NCBI GenBank assembly: GCA_019309485.1
Contig: JAFDGC010000020.1
Location: 1 to 39,418 of the forward strand
DNA: 39,418 nt
Reading direction: 5' to 3'
Source of the DNA: Deltaproteobacteria bacterium
GTDB taxonomy: Bacteria > Desulfobacterota > Desulfobacteria > Desulfobacterales > UBA2156
A model generated the notes under the pieces. The model was not told the origin of the DNA, did not search any database, and saw only the letters and a program-made list of their open reading frames with translations. Positions 32,256 to 39,418 of this stretch are shown here, piece by piece (within the stretch, counting starts at the first letter, position 1; the number at the start of each line of letters is the position of its first letter). A program made the translations under genes and the position numbers.

Positions 32256-34958
32256 TTATATCATCCGGGCCGATTCTTCCGTATTTCTTTTTCGCTTTAC
32301 CACCTTTTCGATTTCCACCGCCAAAAAGACCACGGTGGAAAAAAGGAGTGTCACCCCGAGTTCTCCGGCGGTGAGGGGGGCGGTCTTGAATACGGGGTTC
32401 AGAAACGGCACGTAAATGGTGGCCATCTGGAGGACAAATGTCAGGAGGACGGCCCCGAAAAGTGGCTTGTTGGACAAAACGCCCTGCGAAAAAAACGATT
32501 CCTTTTCGGACCGGATAACCAGTACGTTCCCCATCTGGCTCAGGCACAGGACCGTAAAGACCATGGTTTGCCAGTGGGTCTTGGCGCTGTTGATGAACAG
32601 GGCCTGGGTCAATATGGAGACACACCCCATGAGGAGTCCTACCCAGATGATGTGGACGCCGAGGCCCTTGGCGAAAATACTCTCCTTTGGATCCCTGGGA
32701 GGACGGTGCATGATGTCTTTTTCCCCCGGCTCGGCGGCCAGGGCCAGGCCGGGAACCCCGTCGGTGACCAGGTTGATCCACAAAATATGGATCGGGAGCA
32801 ACGGGATGGGAAGCCCCATGAAGGGCGCCAGAAAAATAGTGAAGATCTCCCCCGAGTTGCTGGTCATGGTGTACTTGATGAACTTGCGGATGTTGTCGAA
32901 GATGCGCCGGCCTTCCCGAACCGCCTTGACGATGGTGGCGAAGTTGTCGTCCAGCAGGATCATGTGGGCGGCCTCCTTGGAGACATCGGTGCCGGTGATT
33001 CCCATGGCCACACCGATATCGGCCCTTTTTAACGCCGGGGCGTCGTTGACCCCGTCCCCGGTCATGGCCACAAAGTGTCCCCTGTCCTGGAGCGCCTTGA
33101 CGATCTTGAGCTTTTGTTCCGGCGCCACCCGGGCGTAGACCCGTATCCGTTCCACCTTGTCCTGGAAGTCTTCCGGGGCAAGGTGGGCGAGTTCCCGGCC
33201 GGTCAGAACGGCTTTTTTCTCCCCGCGAAGGATCCCGACGCGTTCCGCGATCACCTGGGCGGTCCGCGGGTGGTCCCCCGTGATCATCACGGGCTTGATT
33301 CCTGCGGCCCGGCACATGGCTACCGCTTCCGCCGCCTCGGGTCGGGGCGGATCCATCATCCCCACCATTCCGATGAACACCAGGCCCGTTTCCACGGTTT
33401 CAGGGGTCAACGGATCCGGTAGTCCTTCCCAGATCCGCATGGCGCACCCCAATGTTCTCAGGCCGTCGGCGGCGATCTCTTCGGCCGTATCCTGAACCTT
33501 TGAAGCATCGATGGCTTCCGTGCCGTTCCGGGTAAGGACGTTATCCGTACCCTCGAGCAGAGCTTCCACCGCCCCCTTGGTGAAAGAGACAACCCGGCCG
33601 TTTTCCCAGGGATGGAAGGTGGTCATGCGTTTTCGGCTTGAATCAAAGGGAATTTCGGCCCGACGGGGATATTTTTCATCCAGGTGCGCCTTGATAAGAC
33701 CTTTTTCCCTGGCCAGCTCGATGAGGGATGTTTCCGTGGGATCCCCGAGCACCGTGCCGGAAGCATCCACCCGGGCGTCGTTGCAAAGAGCCAGGGCGGT
33801 GAGCAACAAGACGACGGGATCTTGGTCCGTCATCGATTTGCCCCCGGCGTCGTTGATTTCCAACGGCGGGAGTGGGGCCGCCCGTTCCAGGCGGCCGCCG
33901 GCATGGAGCTTTTCCACGGTCATGCGGTTGAGGGTCAAGGTCCCGGTCTTATCGGAACAAATGTAGGTCACAGATCCCAGGGTTTCCACGGCCGGGAGTT
34001 TGCGGATCAATGCATGCTGCCGGACCAGTTTTTTGGCGCCCAAGGCCAGGGAAATGGTGATGACGGCGGGGAGGGCTTCCGGAATGGCGGCCACCGCCAG
34101 GGAGATGGCCGTCAGCAGCATCAAAAGGGGGGGCTCCCCCCGGAGGAGCCCGGCGGCGAAAACGACGGCGCAAATGGCCAGGACGGCATAGGCCAGCTTC
34201 TGGCCGAAGACGGTGAGCCTTTTCTGAAGCGGCGTACGGCTTTCCTCCTGGTTCTGGAGCAGGGCGGCGATGCGTCCCAGTTCCGTTTTCATGCCGGTCT
34301 CCGTTACCACCCCTTGACCCCGGCCAAAGGTGACCAGGGTTCCCTTGTAGGCCATGTTTTTCCGGTCCCCGAGGGGCAGGTCCTCTTCCTCGAGGGGGGC
34401 GATGTCCTTTTCCACCGGCACGGATTCGCCGGTCAACGCCGATTCATCGATTTGCATCTGGACCGCTTCCGTTAAACGGAGATCGGCAGGCACCACGTTT
34501 CCGGCCTCCAGGATCACCCGGTCTCCGGGGACCAACCGGTCCGCGGGGACCGAGCGGGCCTGGCCGTTCCGGATGACCGTGGCCGAGGGGGCGGCCATCC
34601 TTTTCAGCGCCGCCATGGCCTTTTCGGCACGGTATTCCTGGACAAATCCCAGTACGCCGTTGAGGACCACGATCACGGCGATGGCGACGGTATCCGAAAT
34701 TTCGCCGATGACACCCGCCACCACGGCGGCGGCGATCAGGACCAGGATCATGAAGTCTTTGAACTGATCCAGGAACATTCGCAACAAGGGCTTACGTTCT
34801 TTCTCAATCAACGCGTTGGGGCCGAAGCGCTCCTGCCGGTGCCGGGCGTCTTCGTCGGCAAGGCCTTTTTCGGAGGATTGCAGTTTCGCCAGCACTTCCC
34901 CGGCGTCCAGCCGATGCCAGGACGTCGATTCGTTTCCACTTGTCTTCAACGTGGTCAT
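32256..34958 (-). CDS. P-type cation-transporting ATPase, calcium-pump type
   Basis: This 900-residue P2-type ATPase has SALTGESVPVEK (actuator domain), AIPEALPAVITISLALGAKK (fourth helix), SDKTGTLTLN (phosphorylated Asp), TGDGVNDAPALKRADIGVAM (hinge) and ILWINLVTDGVPGLALAAEP (sixth helix). The pattern fits PMR1/SERCA-like calcium or other cation pumps. The N-terminal cation-ATPase domain begins WHRLDAGEVLAKLQSSEKGL. The start is taken at ATG 34958; a TTG at 35045 would extend it but lies before AAAGGAGG. ArsR lies downstream on the same strand but has its own promoter, so coregulation is not certain. Confidence 0.92.
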   Translation of the reverse strand: MTTLKTSGNESTSWHRLDAGEVLAKLQSSEKGLADEDARHRQERFGPNALIEKERKPLLRMFLDQFKDFMILVLIAAAVVAGVIGEISDTVAIAVIVVLNGVLGFVQEYRAEKAMAALKRMAAPSATVIRNGQARSVPADRLVPGDRVILEAGNVVPADLRLTEAVQMQIDESALTGESVPVEKDIAPLEEEDLPLGDRKNMAYKGTLVTFGRGQGVVTETGMKTELGRIAALLQNQEESRTPLQKRLTVFGQKLAYAVLAICAVVFAAGLLRGEPPLLMLLTAISLAVAAIPEALPAVITISLALGAKKLVRQHALIRKLPAVETLGSVTYICSDKTGTLTLNRMTVEKLHAGGRLERAAPLPPLEINDAGGKSMTDQDPVVLLLTALALCNDARVDASGTVLGDPTETSLIELAREKGLIKAHLDEKYPRRAEIPFDSSRKRMTTFHPWENGRVVSFTKGAVEALLEGTDNVLTRNGTEAIDASKVQDTAEEIAADGLRTLGCAMRIWEGLPDPLTPETVETGLVFIGMVGMMDPPRPEAAEAVAMCRAAGIKPVMITGDHPRTAQVIAERVGILRGEKKAVLTGRELAHLAPEDFQDKVERIRVYARVAPEQKLKIVKALQDRGHFVAMTGDGVNDAPALKRADIGVAMGITGTDVSKEAAHMILLDDNFATIVKAVREGRRIFDNIRKFIKYTMTSNSGEIFTIFLAPFMGLPIPLLPIHILWINLVTDGVPGLALAAEPGEKDIMHRPPRDPKESIFAKGLGVHIIWVGLLMGCVSILTQALFINSAKTHWQTMVFTVLCLSQMGNVLVIRSEKESFFSQGVLSNKPLFGAVLLTFVLQMATIYVPFLNPVFKTAPLTAGELGVTLLFSTVVFLAVEIEKVVKRKRNTEESARMI

Positions 34959-35167
34959 TTCCTTTTCGTAAGGGATCAAATGCCTTTCGGCCCTTTGATG
35001 CCCCGGGTCAAAAGCGGTTCGGGTCTTCCTCCCTCCTTTTATCAAACGTGGGTCCGCCGGTCGAGTCGCAAATAAATTACAAGGCAGGGCGAAAGTTCAA
35101 CCGGGTTTCTTTCCTTCTCTGGCTGCTCATCCAACCCTGCGGCGCTATTGGATCGGGGATAAAAAAA
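34959..35167. other. Upstream region of the P-type ATPase gene
   Basis: About 200 bases. AAAGGAGGG near 35035 is a strong ribosome-site-like sequence on the minus strand, but the next in-frame ATG is 34958, too far away, so the true start may be an unusual codon in between. No other gene or element was recognised. Confidence 0.3.
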
Positions 35168-35196
35168 TTGACATCCATTTGATGATAAAATAAATT
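35168..35196 (+). promoter_or_regulatory. Promoter candidate upstream of pncB
   Basis: TTGACA (35168-35173) and TAAATT (35191-35196) are 17 bases apart on the plus strand. The transcript would run through the MITE-like copy D and repeat R2c, giving a structured leader of about 330 bases before pncB. Confidence 0.5.
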
Positions 35197-35203
35197 CGAT
35201 ATA

Positions 35204-35400
35204 TTCGTAAAAAGGCTTTTGTGAGCGCCATCCAAGCCTTTTCGGAAAAAGAGAGACAAAGGGTTTGAGCGTTAAAAATCTCAAGCTGTTTGAGGCCCCG
35301 CCGAAGGCGGGATGCCGAGTTCTTGAGATTTGGCGAAACCCTTTGGATCTCCCGAAAAGGGTTGCGGCGCGAACAAAACCGGCCTTTTTACGATTCCATC
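35204..35400 (-). mobile_element. MITE-like palindromic repeat, copy D
   Basis: This 197-base copy is inverted relative to copies B and C. Ends TTCGTAAAAAGGC and GCCTTTTTACGATTCCATC are terminal inverted repeats. The inner arms are conserved, but the tip hairpin is CCCGCC-GAA-GGCGGG (35297-35311) instead of GGCAC-AA-GTGCC. It lies in the leader of pncB. Confidence 0.82.
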
Positions 35401-35406
35401 AAATTT

Positions 35407-35486
35407 GAACCGCAACAGCGATCGCATTCCCCCCCCCGGGTTCTGCCTGACGGCAGTGTTTCGCGGGTTGGAGCGAAGCGGAAATA
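35407..35486 (+). repeat. Palindromic repeat family R2, copy c
   Basis: It begins GAACCGCAACAGCGATCGC, contains TGCCTGACGGCA and TTGGAGCGAAGCGGAAAT. It stands six bases from the end of MITE copy D. A run of C (about 35428-35437) replaces CCCCGCAGG of the other copies. Confidence 0.7.
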
Positions 35487-35534
35487 GGATGCGCAAACGC
35501 CGCCGATATGGAAGAGATGATCCAGGAATCGACG

Positions 35535-36962
35535 ATGTTTAATTTCACGGCGGCATACACCGACCTGTACGAACTGACCATGGGGCAGGCCTTTTTCTTG
35601 GCCGGTCGAAAAGATGAAGCCGCGGTATTCGATTACTTTTTCCGTAAAAACCCGTTTGAAGGCGGATACACCTTTTTCGCCGGCTTGCCGGATCTGCTTA
35701 CGGTTCTGGAGAATTTTCGTTTTGACAAACCGGACCTGGAATTTTTAAAGGCGCAATCCTTTCATCCCGCCTACCTGGCCTACTTGGAACAGTTCCGGTT
35801 TAAAGGCACCATTTACGCGCCTCCGGAAGGTGACCTGGTATTCCCGACACGCCCGATCCTGAGAGTCGAGGGAAATTTGATCGAAACGCAACTCATCGAG
35901 ACGGTGGTGCTGAACATTCTCAATTTTCAATCCTTGGTCGCCACCAAGGCCAGCCGCATGCGCCTTGCGGCCAAGGATGGCGTCCTCATCGACTTTGGGT
36001 TGCGGCGCGCGCAGGGGCCGGGGGGCTATTATGCCAGCCGGGCCGCCGTCATCGGCGGGTTCGATGCGACCAGTAATGTGCGGGCGGCCAGGGATTACCA
36101 CCTGCGGGCGTCCGGCACCATGGCGCATTCCTATGTTCAGAGCCACGACAGCGAAATAGAGGCGTTTCGCAGCTTTGCCGCCGCCCGCCCGGATGATTGC
36201 GTTTTACTCGTGGATACCTACAATACCCTGGAAAGCGGCATCCCCAACGCGATCACCGTGGCAAAGGAAATGGAAAAAAAGGGCCACCGCCTGAAAGGCA
36301 TCCGCCTGGACAGCGGGGACCTGGCCTACCTGGCCCAAAAAAGCCGCGCCATGCTGGATAAGGCGGGCCTGCATTACGTCAAGATCGCCGCTTCCAACCA
36401 GCTCGATGAGTATGTCATCCGAAGCCTGAGGGCACAAGGGGCGCCGATCGATGTGTTCGGCGTGGGGACCAGCCTGGTCACGGGGCAACCCGATGCGGCG
36501 CTGGACGGCGTGTACAAATTGGCGCAGGCCGATCATCGTCCGGTGATTAAAATTTCGGAAAATGTTTCTAAAATCACCCTGCCGGATAAAAAACAGGTGT
36601 GGCGCGCGATAAACGATGAGGGATTGTTTGTCGGTGCCGATGCAATCGGGCTCGAAGAGGAAAAGAGGATCACCGTGATGCATCACCCGTTCATCCCCCA
36701 TCAGTCCTTTTCCATTGAGCCCTATGAAACCGAGCCGCTCCTTCATCGGGTAATGGTCCAGGGCAAGGTGGTGTACGACCAGCCGTCCTTGTCCCACACG
36801 GCACAGTACGCCCGGGAGCGTCTCGAAAAGCTTCCCGTGGAGTATAAACGATTTGAAAATCCGCACACTTATAAGGTGGGGATCAGCAGCCGGCTCAAAG
36901 ACCTAAGGGATCGTTTGATTGTCCAGCATAAAGAGTCGGCCAGGGGAGGGGAAAGGTGTTGA
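35535..36962 (+). CDS. pncB: Nicotinate phosphoribosyltransferase
   Basis: This 475-residue enzyme makes nicotinate mononucleotide from nicotinate and PRPP with ATP, in NAD salvage. It begins MFNFTAAYTDLYELTMGQAF. Catalytic and substrate motifs include DFGLRRAQGPGGYYASRAAV, ASGTMAHSYVQSHDSEIEAF, GIRLDSGDLAYLAQKSR and FGVGTSLVTGQPDAALDG, all typical of the family. ATG 35535 follows AGGA by seven bases; earlier in-frame ATG codons at 35508 and 35517 lack a suitable site. A terminator follows directly on the stop. It stands alone, behind two repeat elements. Confidence 0.95.
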   Translation: MFNFTAAYTDLYELTMGQAFFLAGRKDEAAVFDYFFRKNPFEGGYTFFAGLPDLLTVLENFRFDKPDLEFLKAQSFHPAYLAYLEQFRFKGTIYAPPEGDLVFPTRPILRVEGNLIETQLIETVVLNILNFQSLVATKASRMRLAAKDGVLIDFGLRRAQGPGGYYASRAAVIGGFDATSNVRAARDYHLRASGTMAHSYVQSHDSEIEAFRSFAAARPDDCVLLVDTYNTLESGIPNAITVAKEMEKKGHRLKGIRLDSGDLAYLAQKSRAMLDKAGLHYVKIAASNQLDEYVIRSLRAQGAPIDVFGVGTSLVTGQPDAALDGVYKLAQADHRPVIKISENVSKITLPDKKQVWRAINDEGLFVGADAIGLEEEKRITVMHHPFIPHQSFSIEPYETEPLLHRVMVQGKVVYDQPSLSHTAQYARERLEKLPVEYKRFENPHTYKVGISSRLKDLRDRLIVQHKESARGGERC

Positions 36963-36983
36963 TGCCCCATTCCGGGCATCTTT
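36961..36983 (+). terminator. Terminator of pncB
   Basis: GATGCCC (36961-36967) and GGGCATC (36974-36980) pair across CATTCC and are followed by TTT. The stem begins on the stop codon of pncB. The T-run is short. Confidence 0.55.
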
Positions 36984-37033
36984 GGCACTTTCGTTTTGCA
37001 AAAAGCTTTCTTCCGTGTATCTGCGGCAAACTC

Positions 37034-37052
37034 GAAAATCGCTCAGCTTAGG
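37034..37052 (-). repeat. Partial arm of repeat family R3
   Basis: GAAAATCGCTCAGCTTAGG matches the outer part of the R3 arm (compare GAAACGCTCAGCTTAGG at 18972-18988). It lies between the ends of pncB and the kinase gene. Confidence 0.5.
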
Positions 37053-37057
37053 TCTCG

Positions 37058-39418
37058 TTACTTCCAGGGCAACTCATCGCTCATCGGGAGTTTCCGCCCC
37101 CCCCCCCGCAAGACCGCTTGGACTTTTTCGGCAATGTCGCGAATATTGAAGGGTTTCTGGATAAAGTGGGTGCCCGGCTCGAGAATTCCATGGTGGACGA
37201 TGGCGTTGTCCGTGTATCCGGACATGAAGAGCACCTTCAGATCGGGTTGATTCCTCTGAAGGCGATCCACCAGTTCTTTGCCGCTTATATTCGGCATGAC
37301 CACATCGGTGAGAATCAGGTCGGGTTTAAGCCCCTTTTCTTCCACCAGCAGCAGGGCTTCTCCACCGTTTGCCGCGAGGGTCACCGTGTAACCCAGCCGT
37401 GAAAGGACGGCCTCCATCAGTTTCCGCAGGCTTTCTTCATCTTCCACCACCAGAACATGTTCACCGCCACCCGTTGTTGCTTCTTTTTCGACTGCATCCG
37501 TTTTCGATTCTTGTATCGCCTCGGTCTGCGGCAGGTATATCTTGAACGTCGTGCCGCGTCCGGACTCGGAATAAGCCTGGATATTGCCGCCGGACTGTTT
37601 GACGATACCGTAAACCGTGGAAAGCCCCAGTCCGGTGCCTTTCCCCTTTTCCTTGGTCGAAAAAAACGGCTCAAAGGCCCGGGCCAAGGTCTCCTTGTCC
37701 ATGCCACGGCCGTTGTCGGATACGGCAAGCATCACATACTTTCCCGGATGAACATCCACGTGGGCCTGTGCATATGTTTCATCAAGCTCCACATTGACGG
37801 TTTCAATGGTCAGCTTCCCGCCCCCGGGCATGGCGTCCCGGGCGTTGACCGCCAGGTTCAGGATCACCTGCTCGATCTGACCCGGATCGGCCATCACACG
37901 GTTAATTTCATCTGAAAGCGACAGTTTTAGATCGATGTCTTCTCCGATCAGTCGCTGCAGCATCTTGGCAAGGTTCCGGACCAAGGTGTTGAGGTCCAGT
38001 ACCTCGGGCTGCAGGGGCTGTTTCCGGCTGAAGGCCAAAAGCTGCCGGGTCAGGGCGGCCGAACGTTTGCCGGCCTCCACAATTGCTTTCGCTTCTTCCC
38101 GCAAGGGATCTTTAGGGTGGAGCTGATGGACAAGATCCTCTCCATACCCGAGAATGACGCTCAGCATGTTGTTGAAATCGTGGGCCATGCCGCCTGCCAG
38201 GCGACCGACGGACTCCAGCTTCTGCGCCTGCTGCAGTTGCTCCTGCAACCGGGCCTGCTCCTGGCTGAGCCGCAGGTGTTCGGTGATGTCCCGTTTGACG
38301 GCCACAAAACTGACGATCTGCCCCGAAGCGTCTTTCACCGGTGAAATGGTGGTTTCCTCGGTGTAAAGCGTGCCGTCCTTGCGCTTGTTCACCAAGCGCC
38401 CCCGCCAGATTCGACCGCCGGTGATGGTCTCCCACAGGTTCCGGTAAAAAGACGGGTCCTGCTTGCCGCTCTTGAGCAGGCGCGGATTTTGCCCGACGGC
38501 CTCTTCCCGGCTGTAGCCGGTCACGGCGGTAAAGGCCGGATTGACATATTGGATCGTCCCTTCGGGATTGGTAACCAGGATCACCTCGCCGGTCTGCTCG
38601 ATGGCCATCTTCAAGCGTTCCACTTCAGCTTCGGCTCGCTTGCGCTCGGTGATGTCGCGGACGAATTCCACGATGTGGCTGACTTTTCCCGTTTCCGGGT
38701 CTTTCATGGGATAACAGAAGAGTTCGATCCACGTGATGGGAGACCCGGGAGGGCCGGGCACGATGTTACATTCGGTCATGCCTGTCCGGATGGCGCGAAG
38801 CGCCGGGCAGGGATCGCATGGCCGGTCGGAATGGTGGTAGCACTCATGGCACTTCTTTCCCTCAAGGGGCAGGCTTTCAGCGTACCATTGCCGCATCACG
38901 CCGCTGACATGGCGGATAGTCAGGTCTGGATCGAGGACGCTGATGCCGTCCTGGATGGTTTCCAGGATGGCTTTCTGAAACCGTTCGCTTTCCAGAAGGG
39001 CCGTTTCCGCGCGTTTGCGGGCCGTGATGTCAAGAATGGAAACCACGATGGTATTCGTGCCCTGGATCTGGCCGGCATGCAGCACGGCGTCGAGGGTACT
39101 ACCCGTTTTATTCACCAGTCGTGCTTCGAATTGTCTGGGCGCCTTGCGCGGGTTTTCTAATCTGAGCCGGTGAAACTCCAGCATCATCTCCAGGCTCTCG
39201 GGCGCCACGTAATCCGTCCAGCGGGTGCCCACCAGCTCCTGTGGCGTGTAGCCTGTCACCGGCAGACACTCCCGGTTGGCCATCACGATGGTAGTGTCGG
39301 CGTCCACCAGCAGGGTCGCCGTGCCGGTGGCCTCGAAAACGGCCTGGTATTTGGTCTCGCCTTTTTGCGCCAGATCCCGGGACTGTTGCCGCAGGCGCAG
39401 AAGGATCGCCACGCTGGC
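37058..39418 (-). CDS. Hybrid PAS histidine kinase, N-terminus outside the window
   Basis: At least 786 residues; the frame is open to the window edge, so the N-terminus, probably a membrane or sensor part, is missing. Three PAS domains come first: YQAVFEATGTATLLVDADTT, then a second with a Cys-rich insert CHECYHHSDRPCDPCP, then a third with NPEGTIQYVNPAFTAVTGYS. The kinase core has the H-box GGMAHDFNNMLSVILGYGED, the ATP-binding motif VSDNGRGMDKE, and GKGTGLGLSTVYGIVKQSGG. A receiver domain ends the chain, with phospho-acceptor Asp in PDLILTDVVMPNISG. The Cys insert may sense redox or bind metal. The last residues follow a run of 11 G, so the exact end is uncertain. No response partner is in view. 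Confidence 0.9.
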   Translation of the reverse strand, partial: ASVAILLRLRQQSRDLAQKGETKYQAVFEATGTATLLVDADTTIVMANRECLPVTGYTPQELVGTRWTDYVAPESLEMMLEFHRLRLENPRKAPRQFEARLVNKTGSTLDAVLHAGQIQGTNTIVVSILDITARKRAETALLESERFQKAILETIQDGISVLDPDLTIRHVSGVMRQWYAESLPLEGKKCHECYHHSDRPCDPCPALRAIRTGMTECNIVPGPPGSPITWIELFCYPMKDPETGKVSHIVEFVRDITERKRAEAEVERLKMAIEQTGEVILVTNPEGTIQYVNPAFTAVTGYSREEAVGQNPRLLKSGKQDPSFYRNLWETITGGRIWRGRLVNKRKDGTLYTEETTISPVKDASGQIVSFVAVKRDITEHLRLSQEQARLQEQLQQAQKLESVGRLAGGMAHDFNNMLSVILGYGEDLVHQLHPKDPLREEAKAIVEAGKRSAALTRQLLAFSRKQPLQPEVLDLNTLVRNLAKMLQRLIGEDIDLKLSLSDEINRVMADPGQIEQVILNLAVNARDAMPGGGKLTIETVNVELDETYAQAHVDVHPGKYVMLAVSDNGRGMDKETLARAFEPFFSTKEKGKGTGLGLSTVYGIVKQSGGNIQAYSESGRGTTFKIYLPQTEAIQESKTDAVEKEATTGGGEHVLVVEDEESLRKLMEAVLSRLGYTVTLAANGGEALLLVEEKGLKPDLILTDVVMPNISGKELVDRLQRNQPDLKVLFMSGYTDNAIVHHGILEPGTHFIQKPFNIRDIAEKVQAVLRGGGRKLPMSDELPWK

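Noticed and set aside
35428-35437. C-run in repeat R2c and the 11-base run near 37096-37106 as biological signals
   Set aside because: Homopolymer runs are prone to sequencing length errors; they are noted only as places where the sequence may be unreliable.

Overview
The window looks like a piece of a moderately GC-rich anaerobic chromosome, most likely a sulfate-reducing or related Desulfobacterota (deltaproteobacterial) bacterium. This is inferred from gene content: paired MinD-type ATPases with inserted ferredoxin domains next to NifX/ORP-like proteins, an FprA flavodiiron protein, DUF134 and DUF5320 proteins, a DsrE/F/H-like set, a reductive-dehalogenase-like protein, and a UGA codon that reads as selenocysteine. 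Almost all genes have clear Shine-Dalgarno sites, and several start calls here were moved to fit them.

Layout. 1-3121: a visibly AT-richer segment with a HerA-like ATPase, bounded on the left by a cut-off GAF-domain (NifA-like) fragment and on the right by the 3' half of a tRNA-Val(CAC), which suggests the end of an integrated element. 3255-5715: a minus-strand heat-shock cluster (Hsp20, Hsp20, DnaJ, plus a separate Hsp20), with a divergent tandem ribbon-helix-helix protein at 6101. 6788-10792: an ORP-like cluster (NifX-like protein, two MinD/ferredoxin ATPases, a DUF134-NifX fusion, a tiny DUF5320-like protein, a stand-alone DUF134 regulator) with a shared 14-bp operator at both DUF134 genes. 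10976-13081: reductive-dehalogenase-like protein and DUF4126 membrane protein. 13315-18138: carB and a PurF paralogue that lacks the glutaminase cysteine. 18993-22833: a plus-strand operon-like run of two small proteins, a selenocysteine DsrE, two further DsrE-superfamily proteins, a dihydrolipoamide dehydrogenase and a GcvH-like protein. 22925-27822: a second ORP-like cluster (Mrp ATPase, radical SAM protein, FmdB zinc ribbon, DUF5320, NifX-like protein) with a sigma-54 promoter and an adjacent sigma-54 activator. 27937-31207: FprA, a small broken-looking gene, and an ABC exporter. 31330-34958: YnfA, a Cys-rich ArsR and a P-type cation ATPase. 35535-36962: nicotinate phosphoribosyltransferase. 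37058-39418: a hybrid PAS histidine kinase cut by the window edge.

Three families of palindromic intergenic repeats are scattered through the window. The largest (about 175-200 bp, 13-bp terminal inverted repeats, foldable end to end) behaves like a MITE. One copy supplies the C-terminus of a MinD-type ATPase, and another copy has exchanged its tip hairpin for a different hairpin.

The most interesting system is the selenocysteine-DsrE cluster. The first DsrE has an in-frame UGA in a U-G-T-C motif, followed by a 7-bp stem with a GGUCU loop that resembles a bacterial SECIS. Its two partner subunits lack cysteine at that place, and the neighbouring GcvH-like protein lacks the usual lipoyl-lysine position. 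Together they suggest a selenium-dependent sulfur-relay or redox module tied to a dihydrolipoamide-dehydrogenase-type flavoprotein. This role is an inference.
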